Part shown: positions 17,596-28,149 of the stretch, piece after piece
How the letters are laid out: each line of letters opens with the position of its first letter
Numbering within the stretch: position 1 is the stretch's first letter
NCBI GenBank assembly: GCA_025964395.1
Contig: JAOPYY010000038.1
Coordinates: forward strand, 1-42,523
DNA length: 42,523 bases
Reading direction: 5' to 3'
Source: Actinomycetes bacterium
GTDB lineage: Bacteria; Actinomycetota; Thermoleophilia; Gaiellales; Gaiellaceae
Translations under genes and position numbers: made by a program
The notes under the pieces: generated by a model
Told to the model about the DNA's origin: nothing
Databases searched by the model: none
Seen by the model: only the letters and a program-made list of their open reading frames with translations

Positions 17596-18333
17596 TCACT
17601 GACGATCGCCATGTCCTGCGGGCGGGAGTCTCCGAGGAACGACCGGCCGGAGCTCTCGCCCGCGCGTCCCGAATGCGGCCGCTGCACCTCCGAGAACCAG
17701 CGTGGTGACGACGAGCGGCAGAAAGGCGGCGTAGCTACGCGCGTGAACGACCACCAGCGCCCCGGCGCAGGCCCCCGCGAGCAGACCGACGAGGATTCCA
17801 GTGAGTCGCAGCCGTTCGGGCGCAGAACGATTCCCGGCCTCGAGGTCGGCCGCGAGTGCGATCAGGGTCGCGGTTGCGGCGGTCGTGAAGACAGCCTGTA
17901 CGCCCAGTGATCGCACCGCATTACTCTGGATCCCCATCGCGAGCGCTGACAGAATGACAAGCAGTGCACCGGAGCCGTGCGACGGACGGCCGGACGTCAC
18001 CAGCCAGACCGCGAGGAAGCACGCCTGCGCGACGACCACGAGGGCGAGCGCGACCGACACGCCGGGCGGCCACAGCGCGTGGCCGCTCCCGGGCTTGAGG
18101 AGAGACTGCGACAGCGCGACTCCGGCCACGAACATGGCGAGCGACAAAGCCGCGTGGACGACATCCGACGTTCCCGCCCCGGCGATGCTGAGCCCGACGA
18201 AGACGAGATTGCCGGTCATGAACGCCGTGAACACTTTCCCGAGCGCGAAGTAGCTGATTGCGTCGACGGCGCCCGAAGAGAACGTGAGGCCGACGAGCAG
18301 CAGGTCGCGGACGCGTTCGGGCGTACGCGTCAT
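17596..18333 (-). CDS. DUF1275 (YoaK-like) membrane protein
   Basis: LLLVGLTFSSGAVDAISYFALGKVFTAFMTGNLVFVGLSIAG. Confidence 0.92.
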   Translation of the reverse strand: MTRTPERVRDLLLVGLTFSSGAVDAISYFALGKVFTAFMTGNLVFVGLSIAGAGTSDVVHAALSLAMFVAGVALSQSLLKPGSGHALWPPGVSVALALVVVAQACFLAVWLVTSGRPSHGSGALLVILSALAMGIQSNAVRSLGVQAVFTTAATATLIALAADLEAGNRSAPERLRLTGILVGLLAGACAGALVVVHARSYAAFLPLVVTTLVLGGAAAAFGTRGRELRPVVPRRLPPAGHGDRQ

Positions 18334-18337
18334 GCCT

Positions 18338-19480
18338 CTACCGAACGATGACGGGCTTGTCCCTGGGGAACGTGGCGATCGCGTCCTCGTCGAGGTTCAG
18401 GTGCGCGCGGACGAGCTCCGGCGGCGTGAGGGCGAGCCATTGGGTGAGGGAGATGTCGGCGAAGCGGTCGCTGCGGAACATCTCGAGGAAGCGCAGCGGC
18501 TCGGCGCCGGTGTTTTCCACGTAGTGGCCCATGGCGAAGGGGACGTAGCCGACGTCGCCGGCCTGGTAGTCGAACGTCCTCGCCTTCCCCGACGACGCAA
18601 ACACGGTCATGCGACCCTGGCCCTCGATGTAGTACTGCCACTCATCGGTGTTCGGGTGCCAGTGCAGCTCGCGGAGGCCGCCGGGCTCCACCTCCACGAG
18701 CGCGGCAGCGATCGTGGTTGCGGCCGGGAAGTTGGACGAGTCGACGATCCGGGCGGTGCCGCCGGCCAACAGGATGGGCTCTTGGGCGTGCAAGCGGTAG
18801 CTGTAGGCGTGCGGCACCGGGCCGGCCGGCGCGCGGACCGCGTCGGCGGCGAGCGGGGGCGGAAGCTCGCCGTTGAAGATGTAGCGGGTGTGGTCGACGT
18901 CGGTCGGGAGGTCGGCAAAGACGGCCTCGGGAAGCCCGAAGTTCTTGGCAAGCACGTCGCGCGGGGTGAGATCGAGCCACTCGGTCAGCAGGAAGGTCGC
19001 GTTCTCCGAGAAGTTGCCGTCGTCGAAGACGAGCAGGAACTCGCAGCCTTCCTCCAGCCCCTGGATCGAATGCGGGATCCCGGCCGGAAAGTTCCAGATG
19101 TCGCCGGTGCCGACATCGGCGATGTAGTTGCGGCCCTCGGCATCGACGGCCGTGATGCGCGCGCGTCCCGCCAGCATGTAGGCCCACTCGGCCTCCTTGT
19201 GCCAGTGCAGCTCGCGGATACCGCCCGGCTTGAGGCGCATGTTGACGCCGGCGAGCTCGGTCGCGATCGGTAGCTCGCGCGCCGTCACCTCACGCGCCCA
19301 GCCGCCGGAGAGGACACGGTTGTGCGCGGCCGCGTAGGAGTACTTGAGGTTCGGGACCGTGCCGTGGTCGGTCCGCGGCGGCACGAGCAGGCTCGGGTTC
19401 TCGCGCTCGAGCGGGATGTTGCGCGGCCCGAGGATCGTCGCGCCTTCATCGCCACGGATGGGCTCGGGGAGTGCCTCCAT
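18338..19480 (-). CDS. Bicupin oxalate decarboxylase family
   Basis: Two cupins: [24 protein letters not shown] and [42 protein letters not shown]. Confidence 0.88.
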   Translation of the reverse strand: MEALPEPIRGDEGATILGPRNIPLERENPSLLVPPRTDHGTVPNLKYSYAAAHNRVLSGGWAREVTARELPIATELAGVNMRLKPGGIRELHWHKEAEWAYMLAGRARITAVDAEGRNYIADVGTGDIWNFPAGIPHSIQGLEEGCEFLLVFDDGNFSENATFLLTEWLDLTPRDVLAKNFGLPEAVFADLPTDVDHTRYIFNGELPPPLAADAVRAPAGPVPHAYSYRLHAQEPILLAGGTARIVDSSNFPAATTIAAALVEVEPGGLRELHWHPNTDEWQYYIEGQGRMTVFASSGKARTFDYQAGDVGYVPFAMGHYVENTGAEPLRFLEMFRSDRFADISLTQWLALTPPELVRAHLNLDEDAIATFPRDKPVIVR

Positions 19481-19523
19481 TCGGCCCCAATAGTCGCAAC
19501 GGCGGCGCCGCCTGCCGTCGTCT

Positions 19524-19544
19524 GGCAGGCGACTCTTCTCGGGA
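19524..19544 (-). promoter_or_regulatory. Box1-like element upstream of the oxalate decarboxylase gene
   Basis: Minus: TCCCGAGAAGAGTCGCCTGCC, versus ATCGAAAAGAGTCGCCT in the two paralog leaders. Confidence 0.4.
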
Positions 19545-19563
19545 CCGCACGTCCAGCTATGGC

Positions 19564-19600
19564 CTCGACGTGCGGCGGGGTGGCCCCGCCGCACGTCGAG
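19564..19600 (-). terminator. Strong hairpin downstream of the 19636-20109 gene
   Basis: CTCGACGTGCGGCGGGG-TGG-CCCCGCCGCACGTCGAG, perfect 17-bp stem. Confidence 0.75.
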
Positions 19601-19635
19601 CGTGCGATCGTCAAGTTCGGTCCGCGGAACCAGTG

Positions 19636-20109
19636 CTAGCCGCGGTTCCCGTACCCGCCATAACCGTGCTGGCCATAACCGTGCTGGCCATAGCCGTGCT
19701 GGCCATAGCCGTGCTGGCCGTTGTAGCCGGACGAGCCATTGCCGTTCCAGCCGGACGAGCCATTGCCATTCCAGCCCTGGCCACCCGGGTGGTAGTACGG
19801 GTCGTAGGGGTTCGAGCCGTAGCCGTGTCCCCAGCCGGGAGCGCTGGGGTAGGCGTTCACTCCTGCGCCGGCGTTGGCGCCGATACCGGTGTTGACCCCG
19901 ACTCCGGGAGTGCCAACCGTAGCTCCGGTACTAAACCCGGCGCCCGTGCTGAGCCCGGGAGGGCCGACCGTGGCGCCGGTACTCAATCCGGCACCCGTGT
20001 TGACCCCGACTCCGGGGAATCCGACCGCGGCGCCGGCGACAGCGGGGACGCCGAGTGCGAGCGCGCCCGCGCCGACGAATGCCGCGGCCCTGGACCTGAT
20101 TGCGAACAT
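19636..20109 (-). CDS. Exported Gly/Tyr/His-rich repeat protein
   Basis: [28 protein letters not shown] signal; STGATVG/NTGAG repeats, WNGNGSSG x2, QHGYG x4; SD aaggaggt. Confidence 0.8.
   Translation of the reverse strand: MFAIRSRAAAFVGAGALALGVPAVAGAAVGFPGVGVNTGAGLSTGATVGPPGLSTGAGFSTGATVGTPGVGVNTGIGANAGAGVNAYPSAPGWGHGYGSNPYDPYYHPGGQGWNGNGSSGWNGNGSSGYNGQHGYGQHGYGQHGYGQHGYGGYGNRG
19658..19717 (-). repeat. 15-bp tandem repeat (4 units) encoding QHGYG
   Basis: ccatarccgtgctgg repeated at 19658, 19673, 19688 and 19703. Confidence 0.85.
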
Positions 20110-20172
20110 CGTTTAATTACCTCCTTGGTGCCGGCGTACGGGGCCGACGTCGGCACGACATGTGTGCTCCGC

Positions 20173-20283
20173 TGCTGTCTCCAGCACGCCCCGTCGAAGT
20201 TGTGCACGAACGTTGTTCATGCACTAAATGGTCGACGAGGAGAGCGGTCCGCGCGTCCGGCGGGAGGCGACTCTTTTCGATAC
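20173..20283 (-). promoter_or_regulatory. Candidate structured leader (two boxes) of the 19636-20109 gene
   Basis: Box1 20265-20283 and box2 20173-20193, exact matches to the 6876 gene leader; spacing 71 versus 72 nt. Confidence 0.6.
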
Positions 20284-20458
20284 TCGGAGTATCGAATATC
20301 CGCCGCACGCGACTACCGCACGAGCGGTACCTCTACGCAGCCACTCCTCCGCGCGGTGTACCCCGACGCGAAAACGCGGGCGGAATTGTCAGCGGGCGCC
20401 TAGGACCCGAGGGCCGCCGCGGGCCTGATCGACCGCGACGGCCACGCCGGGTCAGTAG

Positions 20459-21103
20459 TCATCTGACGATCGGCCGCCCCAACGGGTAGCCGCCGCCGCC
20501 TGTCGCGATCGACGCCGTGGCGAGGAACAGGTATAGGCCGAGCGCTCCGAAGCCCAGCGCCACGTAGCCCGCCGCCTTGTTGAGCGTCGAGTCGCCGTTG
20601 GCCGTACCGAGGATCAGCAACACGAGCGCCACCACGACGAGCGCGAAGACGAGCGTGTAGGCGAGCGGCAGGCGCACGCTCGCCACGGTCAACGTGAACA
20701 TCACGACAGCCCACGTGATCAGGAACAGTTCGATGCTGCGGTTGACGTTGGCCGCCGGGATCGCGAACCAGTTGTGGGTGAGACCCAGCAACAGGACGGC
20801 GTAGCTCAACCAGAAGCCGGCAAAGAGCCCGAACACGCCGGCGACCATGGTCTGCCCCACCGACGCCGACCAGATCGTGGCGATGAGGAGGCCGAGCCCG
20901 GTAGCCGCCAGGACGATGGGCACCACGCTGCCGACCGCAGCCGCGGGCACGTAGCCGACGAGGGCGAGCCCGAGCGCGACGGACCCGGCGGCGAAGATCG
21001 GGAGCCCGAGGATCGCGGGATCGCCGGGGGGAGCGACGACGGCAAACGTCGGCGGTGGGACAGCGACTGCGACTTCGGGGACCAGAACTGCGGTGTCTGA
21101 CAT
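20459..21103 (-). CDS. GPR1/FUN34/YaaH (acetate/succinate transporter)-type membrane protein
   Basis: GDPAILGLPIFAAGSVALGLALVGYVP...FWLSYAVLLLGLTHNWFAIP...; six predicted TM stretches. Confidence 0.7.
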   Translation of the reverse strand: MSDTAVLVPEVAVAVPPPTFAVVAPPGDPAILGLPIFAAGSVALGLALVGYVPAAAVGSVVPIVLAATGLGLLIATIWSASVGQTMVAGVFGLFAGFWLSYAVLLLGLTHNWFAIPAANVNRSIELFLITWAVVMFTLTVASVRLPLAYTLVFALVVVALVLLILGTANGDSTLNKAAGYVALGFGALGLYLFLATASIATGGGGYPLGRPIVR

Positions 21104-21133
21104 GACTCTCTCCTTTGCTCAGATCTCCATTAC

Positions 21134-22795
<1,662 letters not shown>

Positions 22796-23833
22796 CTAGG
22801 CAGCGCCCGCCGGGATCAAGATGCCTCGCCCCTGCAGTCGCCCGTTGTCGAGATCGGCCATTGCGTCGTTGACGGCGTCGAGGGGATAGATGCTCGTGTG
22901 CAGGTGAACCTGGCCCTGCGCGGTCAACGTCATGAGCTCGTCGAGGTCGTTGTAGGACCCGACGAGGTTGCCGATGAAGTTGATCTCGCGCGAGATGATG
23001 TCGATCGTCGGCACGTTGATGTTCTCGCCGTAGCCGACCACGAAATACGAGCCGGCCTGGCGCAGCATCGCCACGCCGTCCTCGATCGCGCCCTTCTCGC
23101 CGACGAAGTCGATGATCACCTCGGCGCCCGCCCCGCCGGTCAGCTCGAGCACGGTGTCGACCTGCTTGCCGTCGACCTGCACCGTGTGATCGGCGCCCAT
23201 CTCGCCGGCGAGCGCGAGCGCGCGCTCGGAGGGGTCGACCACGATGATCTCAGCGGGCGTCAGCGCGCGCAGGGATTGGATGCCGATGTGACCGAGCCCG
23301 CCGGAGCCGATGACCACGACCTTGGTGCCGGGGTACAGCAGCGGCGCAGCTTTCCGCACCGCGTGGTACGCGGTCAAGCCGGCGTCCGCGAGCGCGGCGA
23401 TGTCCTTGGGATGCAGCGTCGGCGCGAGCTTCACCACGGAGCGAGCGGTGGTCTTCAGCAGGTCCGCAAAACCGCCGTCGACATCGATTCCTGGGAAGGC
23501 GCTGTTGACGCAGTGCACGTCGTCGCCTGCGCGGCAGGCCCGGCAGAGTCCGCAGGTCACCAGCGGGTGGACAATCACCGTGTCGCCCGGGACCACGTTC
23601 GTGACGGCCGAGCCGACCTCGTAGACCCAGCCCGCGTTCTCGTGTCCGGGTGTGTACGGCAGCTCGACGCCGGACTTCTCGGCCCATTGGCCTTCCTGGA
23701 TGTGGAGGTCTGTGCGGCAGAGGCCGGCGCCGCCGATGCGAACGATCACGTCGTTAGGGCCGGTGATCTTCGGCTCGTCGAGCTCCTCGACCTTCAGCGG
23801 GTCGTGGTAGCGGTGCAACCTGGCGGCTTTCAT
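22796..23833 (-). CDS. NAD(P)-dependent Zn alcohol dehydrogenase
   Basis: MKAARLHRYHDPLKVEELDEPKITGPNDVIVRIGGAGLCRTDLHIQEGQW...YTPGHENAGWV...CGLCRACRAGDDVHC; GSGGLGHIGIQ. Confidence 0.92.
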   Translation of the reverse strand: MKAARLHRYHDPLKVEELDEPKITGPNDVIVRIGGAGLCRTDLHIQEGQWAEKSGVELPYTPGHENAGWVYEVGSAVTNVVPGDTVIVHPLVTCGLCRACRAGDDVHCVNSAFPGIDVDGGFADLLKTTARSVVKLAPTLHPKDIAALADAGLTAYHAVRKAAPLLYPGTKVVVIGSGGLGHIGIQSLRALTPAEIIVVDPSERALALAGEMGADHTVQVDGKQVDTVLELTGGAGAEVIIDFVGEKGAIEDGVAMLRQAGSYFVVGYGENINVPTIDIISREINFIGNLVGSYNDLDELMTLTAQGQVHLHTSIYPLDAVNDAMADLDNGRLQGRGILIPAGAA

Positions 23834-24522
23834 CTGACTGCCTCCTCGGGGTCGGGGATGCCGTACCGCGTGGCGAGCAGCGAGCGGCACAGGCCGGCGT
23901 TGCCCTCGAGGCTCAGCCGGACCAGGCGGGCGACGCGCACGAAACGCGCGAGGCCCGCGGCATCCAGTGCCGACCCGTCGGCCAGCACGAACGCCGGCGA
24001 GTCCGGCGAGGCGTCGATGCCCAACTGCGTGCGAAGCTCGATGCAGCGGGTCAGATTCGGATCGCCCTTCAGGGCGCCGAGCCGGGCGGCTGCCAATTCC
24101 TCCACGGTTCGCCCGGCTCGCAACTGCGCGTCGCAGACCCGGCTTTGGCGGGCGGTGAAAGCCTTGCGCGTGAAGAGGTCTCGCAGCTCGCCGAGCTCCC
24201 CGACGCTCTCACCCGGGAAGGCCTCGTCGAACCCGCCGCCGGTGGCCGTCGCACCGTTGATCTCGTCCGAGGCGAAGTGGTCGTCCAGCGTGACCGTGAC
24301 GTCGTCGACCTCCGGAAGTGCCTGGACGGCCTTCATCGCGTCGGCGACCATGAGGTAGGCGAAGTTCGGCGCGCAGAAAAAGGTCGGCAGGCGCAGATGG
24401 ACATCGACGCTCTTCCCGTCGACGGACACACGGTCGACGAACCCCAGGTCGGTCAGGGGCTCGTCGATCTCCGGGTCCCGGACGCCCGCCAGGGCGTCCA
24501 GGACATTCTCGACGGTGATCAT
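23830..24522 (-). CDS. MIP18/DUF59-like Fe-S assembly protein with C-terminal extension
   Basis: VENVLDALAGVRDPEIDEPLTDLGFVDRVSVDGKSVDVHLRLPTFFCAPNFAYLM; ATGA overlaps with both neighbours. Confidence 0.8.
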   Translation of the reverse strand: MITVENVLDALAGVRDPEIDEPLTDLGFVDRVSVDGKSVDVHLRLPTFFCAPNFAYLMVADAMKAVQALPEVDDVTVTLDDHFASDEINGATATGGGFDEAFPGESVGELGELRDLFTRKAFTARQSRVCDAQLRAGRTVEELAAARLGALKGDPNLTRCIELRTQLGIDASPDSPAFVLADGSALDAAGLARFVRVARLVRLSLEGNAGLCRSLLATRYGIPDPEEAVR

Positions 24523-25556
24523 GCCGGGCTCAACGGCTCAGATCCCACCGCAGCGCTACCGGCGTCGTCCCGCACCAGGTCGAGCTCGGCGGGTACGTCC
24601 AGGTCGTAGAGCGCCGCTGCGTTGAGGCCGAGGATCTTCTTCTTGACGTCGGTCGTCAGGACGCCCAGCTCCGACTGCATGTCCTCGGGGATCTGGAAGC
24701 CGACGAACTGCTCGACGAGCCACTTGGGCTGCCAGATCGCGTAGTCGCTGCTGAACAGGATGCGATCCTCGTTCAGCCAGTACAGCAACTCCCCGATGAT
24801 CTGCGCGAAGTAGCGCGGCCGGGTGTGGATGAACGCGTTGGCGACCGCCAGCCCGGCATAGACGTTGGGCTCCTGCGTGGCGATCCAGCAGAAGTCCTCG
24901 AGCCGCGGTAGCCCGACGTGCTCGACGATGAAGTTGAGCTCGGGGAAGTTCGTCGCCGCGCCGTCGACATCCGCGACATCGAACGCGTCGCGGTCGAGGG
25001 GCCAGACCGTCGGCCCTTTATGGACGTGGATGTTGGTGATGCCGAGCTCCTGGCACTTCTCCAGGCAGCGTGCGGCCTCGGGCGAGTCGAGCTTCCAGCC
25101 TCGCGAGTCGCCCTTCCACTCGGCCGTGTAGAGCTTGACGCCCTTGATGCCGTACTGCTCGTGCAGCGACTCGAGATGGGCGAGATCCTTCTTGCCGAAC
25201 CGGGGATCGAACGTCCCGTTGACGGTGAACAGGCCCGGGTGCCTCTCGGCGATCGGCGCGACCATCTCGGGCGTGTGGAAGCCGTTCTTGTAGAAGTCGC
25301 CCAGATACACGGGCTGGAAGATCGCGTGATCGACGTATCCGACCTCGAACATGTCGTGCATCAGATCCTCTTCGGTGTACCTCACAAACTTCTCCTCGAA
25401 CGGCCAGAGGTACTCCGCAGGGCCCAGGTTGCGGTGGTAGTCGTAGAAGCACTTGATGAAGCCCTCGCCGAGTCGGTTGCGGTTCTCCGGCCGCGCGTCC
25501 CAGAAGGCGATGTGCGCGTCGACGATGAAGTACTGCTCGCCGTCCTTCTCGTACAT
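24519..25556 (-). CDS. Amidohydrolase-2 family metal-dependent hydrolase
   Basis: FIVDAHIAFWDARPENRNRLGEGFIKCFYDYHRNLGP...NIHVHKGPTVWPLDRDAFDVADVDGAATNFPELNFIVEHVGLPRLEDF...ILFSSDYAIWQPKW. Confidence 0.88.
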   Translation of the reverse strand: MYEKDGEQYFIVDAHIAFWDARPENRNRLGEGFIKCFYDYHRNLGPAEYLWPFEEKFVRYTEEDLMHDMFEVGYVDHAIFQPVYLGDFYKNGFHTPEMVAPIAERHPGLFTVNGTFDPRFGKKDLAHLESLHEQYGIKGVKLYTAEWKGDSRGWKLDSPEAARCLEKCQELGITNIHVHKGPTVWPLDRDAFDVADVDGAATNFPELNFIVEHVGLPRLEDFCWIATQEPNVYAGLAVANAFIHTRPRYFAQIIGELLYWLNEDRILFSSDYAIWQPKWLVEQFVGFQIPEDMQSELGVLTTDVKKKILGLNAAALYDLDVPAELDLVRDDAGSAAVGSEPLSPA

Positions 25557-25572
25557 GGTTCCGTCTCCTCGA

Positions 25573-25929
25573 CTAGAGGGCCTTGAGGTCGAAGCCGAGG
25601 TACTCGGCTGCGTCCTCCGGATTCGCGAAGAGCAAGACGCGATCGTCGAGAACGACCATGCGGCCGTAGTGCGTCGACATGATCTCCTCGAAGTCGTCTT
25701 GGCCGAACTCGTCCCAGCCCAGGGCCTCGGCGATCTCGGCGAAGTCGAAATCGAGCTTGCCTTGGCCGTCGACGCGGATCATCGACGGCATGTCCTCGAC
25801 GCTGATGCCAGGCTTGCCGTGCATGACCTTGGCCACGACGTAGCCGACCTGGTTGTTCATCAGCGTGATCCCGGCCCGGTTGGACGAGGTCGGGTTCGCA
25901 CCGAAGCGAGTATCAACTTGTGCGCTCAT
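25573..25929 (-). CDS. mimD: SDIMO coupling/regulatory protein (MmoB/MimD-like)
   Basis: [97 protein letters not shown]. Confidence 0.9.
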   Translation of the reverse strand: MSAQVDTRFGANPTSSNRAGITLMNNQVGYVVAKVMHGKPGISVEDMPSMIRVDGQGKLDFDFAEIAEALGWDEFGQDDFEEIMSTHYGRMVVLDDRVLLFANPEDAAEYLGFDLKAL

Positions 25930-25933
25930 CGGA

Positions 25934-27034
25934 TCACAGCTCCTTGGGGGATTCGAGGCCGAGGCCGCCGAGTAGCTCGCCGAAGCGGACCGTCGCCCGG
26001 CCGAGCGACTCCTCGAAGCTCACAGCCTTCTCGGGGACTTGGGACCACACGGGTTGCAGCTGCCGCGCGGCCGTGAGGCTCACCGGCACCCATGTCGCGA
26101 GCCACTGCTGCATCACGACGCGGTTCTTGTCGCCGTACTGCGGGTCGTTCAGGAGCAGCTCGAAGAGGTGCCGCGCACCGCGCTGCTCGCGGGCGGTGTC
26201 CGCCTCGCCGGTACCCATGACAGCCGGGGTCACGTAGTCGCCCTGCAGGGCAGCGAGCTGCATCACGAAGTGGCTGCGGAACAGCTCGCCGACGAGCGGC
26301 TCGAAGACCAGCGCTGTTGCGAAGAACGCTTCGGCCCAGTCGCGGGTCGCGGTCAGCTGCTCGACGTTCCGACGCACACCCTGCCAGATCGGGTCGTTCT
26401 GCCAGGCGGCGCGGTGGGCGCCACCGTCGAAGCCCTCGAGGGACTCGCTGAGGTCGAGGTTGTAGAGGATCAGATCCTGGGCGAAGCGCAGCTTGTGGGC
26501 GGCACCGACGGCCAGCGCGTTGTTGATCATGTTGCTCGGGGCATCGCGCTGCGCTTGCGTGTACACGTACAGACCGATCCCGTTCTCCGCGTGCGCCCAG
26601 GCGCCCACGTGGCGCTCCACCACCTTGAGCCAGCCGTTGTTCCAACCGTCGAACGCATCCGCGGCCCTGCCGTTGGCAATCGTCTGCTGCACCTGGCGGA
26701 CGACGTTCGCCGTCGTGCGGTAGATGGTCTGCTCCCACTCCTCGTTGGGATCACGGAACTCGTGCCAGTTGGATGACTTGAGTGCCGTCCAGTCGTGCGG
26801 GTAACCGCCGGGGCCGTCGCCGAAGCCGTAGATCCAGCCCTGGATGAGGTAGCGATCAGGATCCGGCTGAACGTCGACCGTGACGTCCTCGTAGACCGAG
26901 GCACGCCGCTTCTGCGGCTTGTAGTAGTTGAAGGTGCGGCTGTCCGACGAGGGAAACTCGCGGGCGCCGGCCTCCGCGTCAGTGAAGACGGGCTTGGGAA
27001 CGCTGCGCTCCTTGGGGGGCGTCTTGGTGCTCAT
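25934..27034 (-). CDS. mimC: SDIMO hydroxylase beta subunit
   Basis: [78 protein letters not shown]. Confidence 0.92.
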   Translation of the reverse strand: MSTKTPPKERSVPKPVFTDAEAGAREFPSSDSRTFNYYKPQKRRASVYEDVTVDVQPDPDRYLIQGWIYGFGDGPGGYPHDWTALKSSNWHEFRDPNEEWEQTIYRTTANVVRQVQQTIANGRAADAFDGWNNGWLKVVERHVGAWAHAENGIGLYVYTQAQRDAPSNMINNALAVGAAHKLRFAQDLILYNLDLSESLEGFDGGAHRAAWQNDPIWQGVRRNVEQLTATRDWAEAFFATALVFEPLVGELFRSHFVMQLAALQGDYVTPAVMGTGEADTAREQRGARHLFELLLNDPQYGDKNRVVMQQWLATWVPVSLTAARQLQPVWSQVPEKAVSFEESLGRATVRFGELLGGLGLESPKEL

Positions 27035-27040
27035 GTCCGG

Positions 27041-28066
27041 CTACTCCTCTGTGTTCGCGGTCGTGGTGAACTTGTCGTAGTGGATGCGCGCCTCGTCGAC
27101 GCCAAGGCGCATCAACATCTCCTGCGCCGCGTCGACCATCGGCGGCGGGCCGCATAGGTAGGCGTCGACCCCGTCGAGGCCTTGCTCCGAGCGCTCGACG
27201 ACATCGGTGATGAGCCCCGTCTCGCCCTCCCACTCGCTGTCGGAGAGCGCGGCAACGAAGCGGAAACCGGGCAACATCGTCTGAAGCCCGTTCAGCTCCT
27301 CGAGGTGGAAGAGGTCCTGCTCCTCGCGTGCCCCGTAGTAGTAGACGGCAGGACGCGAAATGCCCCGTTCGGCCATCGAGCGGAGGAGCGACAGGATCGG
27401 CGCCATCCCCGCACCACCGCCGATGAACAGGATCGGGCGTTCGGTATCACGCAGCGTGAACACGCCGTACGGGCCTGTCACATCGAGCTCGTCGCCGACC
27501 TGGAGGGCCCCATCGGCAAGGAGGCTCGAGAACACGCCACCCGGATAGAGCTTGATCATGAACTCGAGGCGGCCGTCGTCCGACGGAAGGTTGGCCATCG
27601 AGAACGAGCGGTAGTCGTCGGTGCCCGGGATCCCGATGTCGACGTACTGGCCGGATTTGAAGGGCATCTCGCCTTCCACGATGCTCAGCACGAGCCGCCG
27701 GATGTCGCGGGTCAGCGGCTCGATCGCTTCCACGCGAGCGCGGGCTGTCCGCAACTCCACTCCGCTCCGGAGGATCTCCTCGTCGTAATTGATGAGCTCG
27801 ACCTCGAGGTCCGTGACCGCATGCGCCCGGCAGAGCAGCGTCCAGCCCTCGTCGAGCTCGTAGTCGGGCAGTGCGAACGTCGAATAGCGGTCGAGGTCGA
27901 CCTCGCCGTCCAGAAGGAACGACTTGCATGCCCCGCATTGGCCCTCCTTGCAGCCGTGCATGAGCATCAGGCCTTGCCGGAAGGCGCCGTTGAGAACCGT
28001 CTCGTCCTCATCGACCTCGAACTCGATTCCAACCGGCTCCAGCCGGACGGCGTGCTTTTCACCCAT
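27041..28066 (-). CDS. mimB: SDIMO reductase (2Fe-2S ferredoxin + FAD/NAD domains)
   Basis: MLMHGCKEGQCGACKSFLLDGEVDLDRYSTFALPDYELDEGWTLLCRAHA; YRSFSMAN; GGGAGMAPILSLL. Confidence 0.93.
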   Translation of the reverse strand: MGEKHAVRLEPVGIEFEVDEDETVLNGAFRQGLMLMHGCKEGQCGACKSFLLDGEVDLDRYSTFALPDYELDEGWTLLCRAHAVTDLEVELINYDEEILRSGVELRTARARVEAIEPLTRDIRRLVLSIVEGEMPFKSGQYVDIGIPGTDDYRSFSMANLPSDDGRLEFMIKLYPGGVFSSLLADGALQVGDELDVTGPYGVFTLRDTERPILFIGGGAGMAPILSLLRSMAERGISRPAVYYYGAREEQDLFHLEELNGLQTMLPGFRFVAALSDSEWEGETGLITDVVERSEQGLDGVDAYLCGPPPMVDAAQEMLMRLGVDEARIHYDKFTTTANTEE

Positions 28067-28149
28067 CTCTCTCCTCGGTCGTCGTGGGGGTTGGCCCGGA
28101 AGGAGCGGCCGGCACCCTCGCCGGCCGCCCCTTGGACGGGATCGATCGT

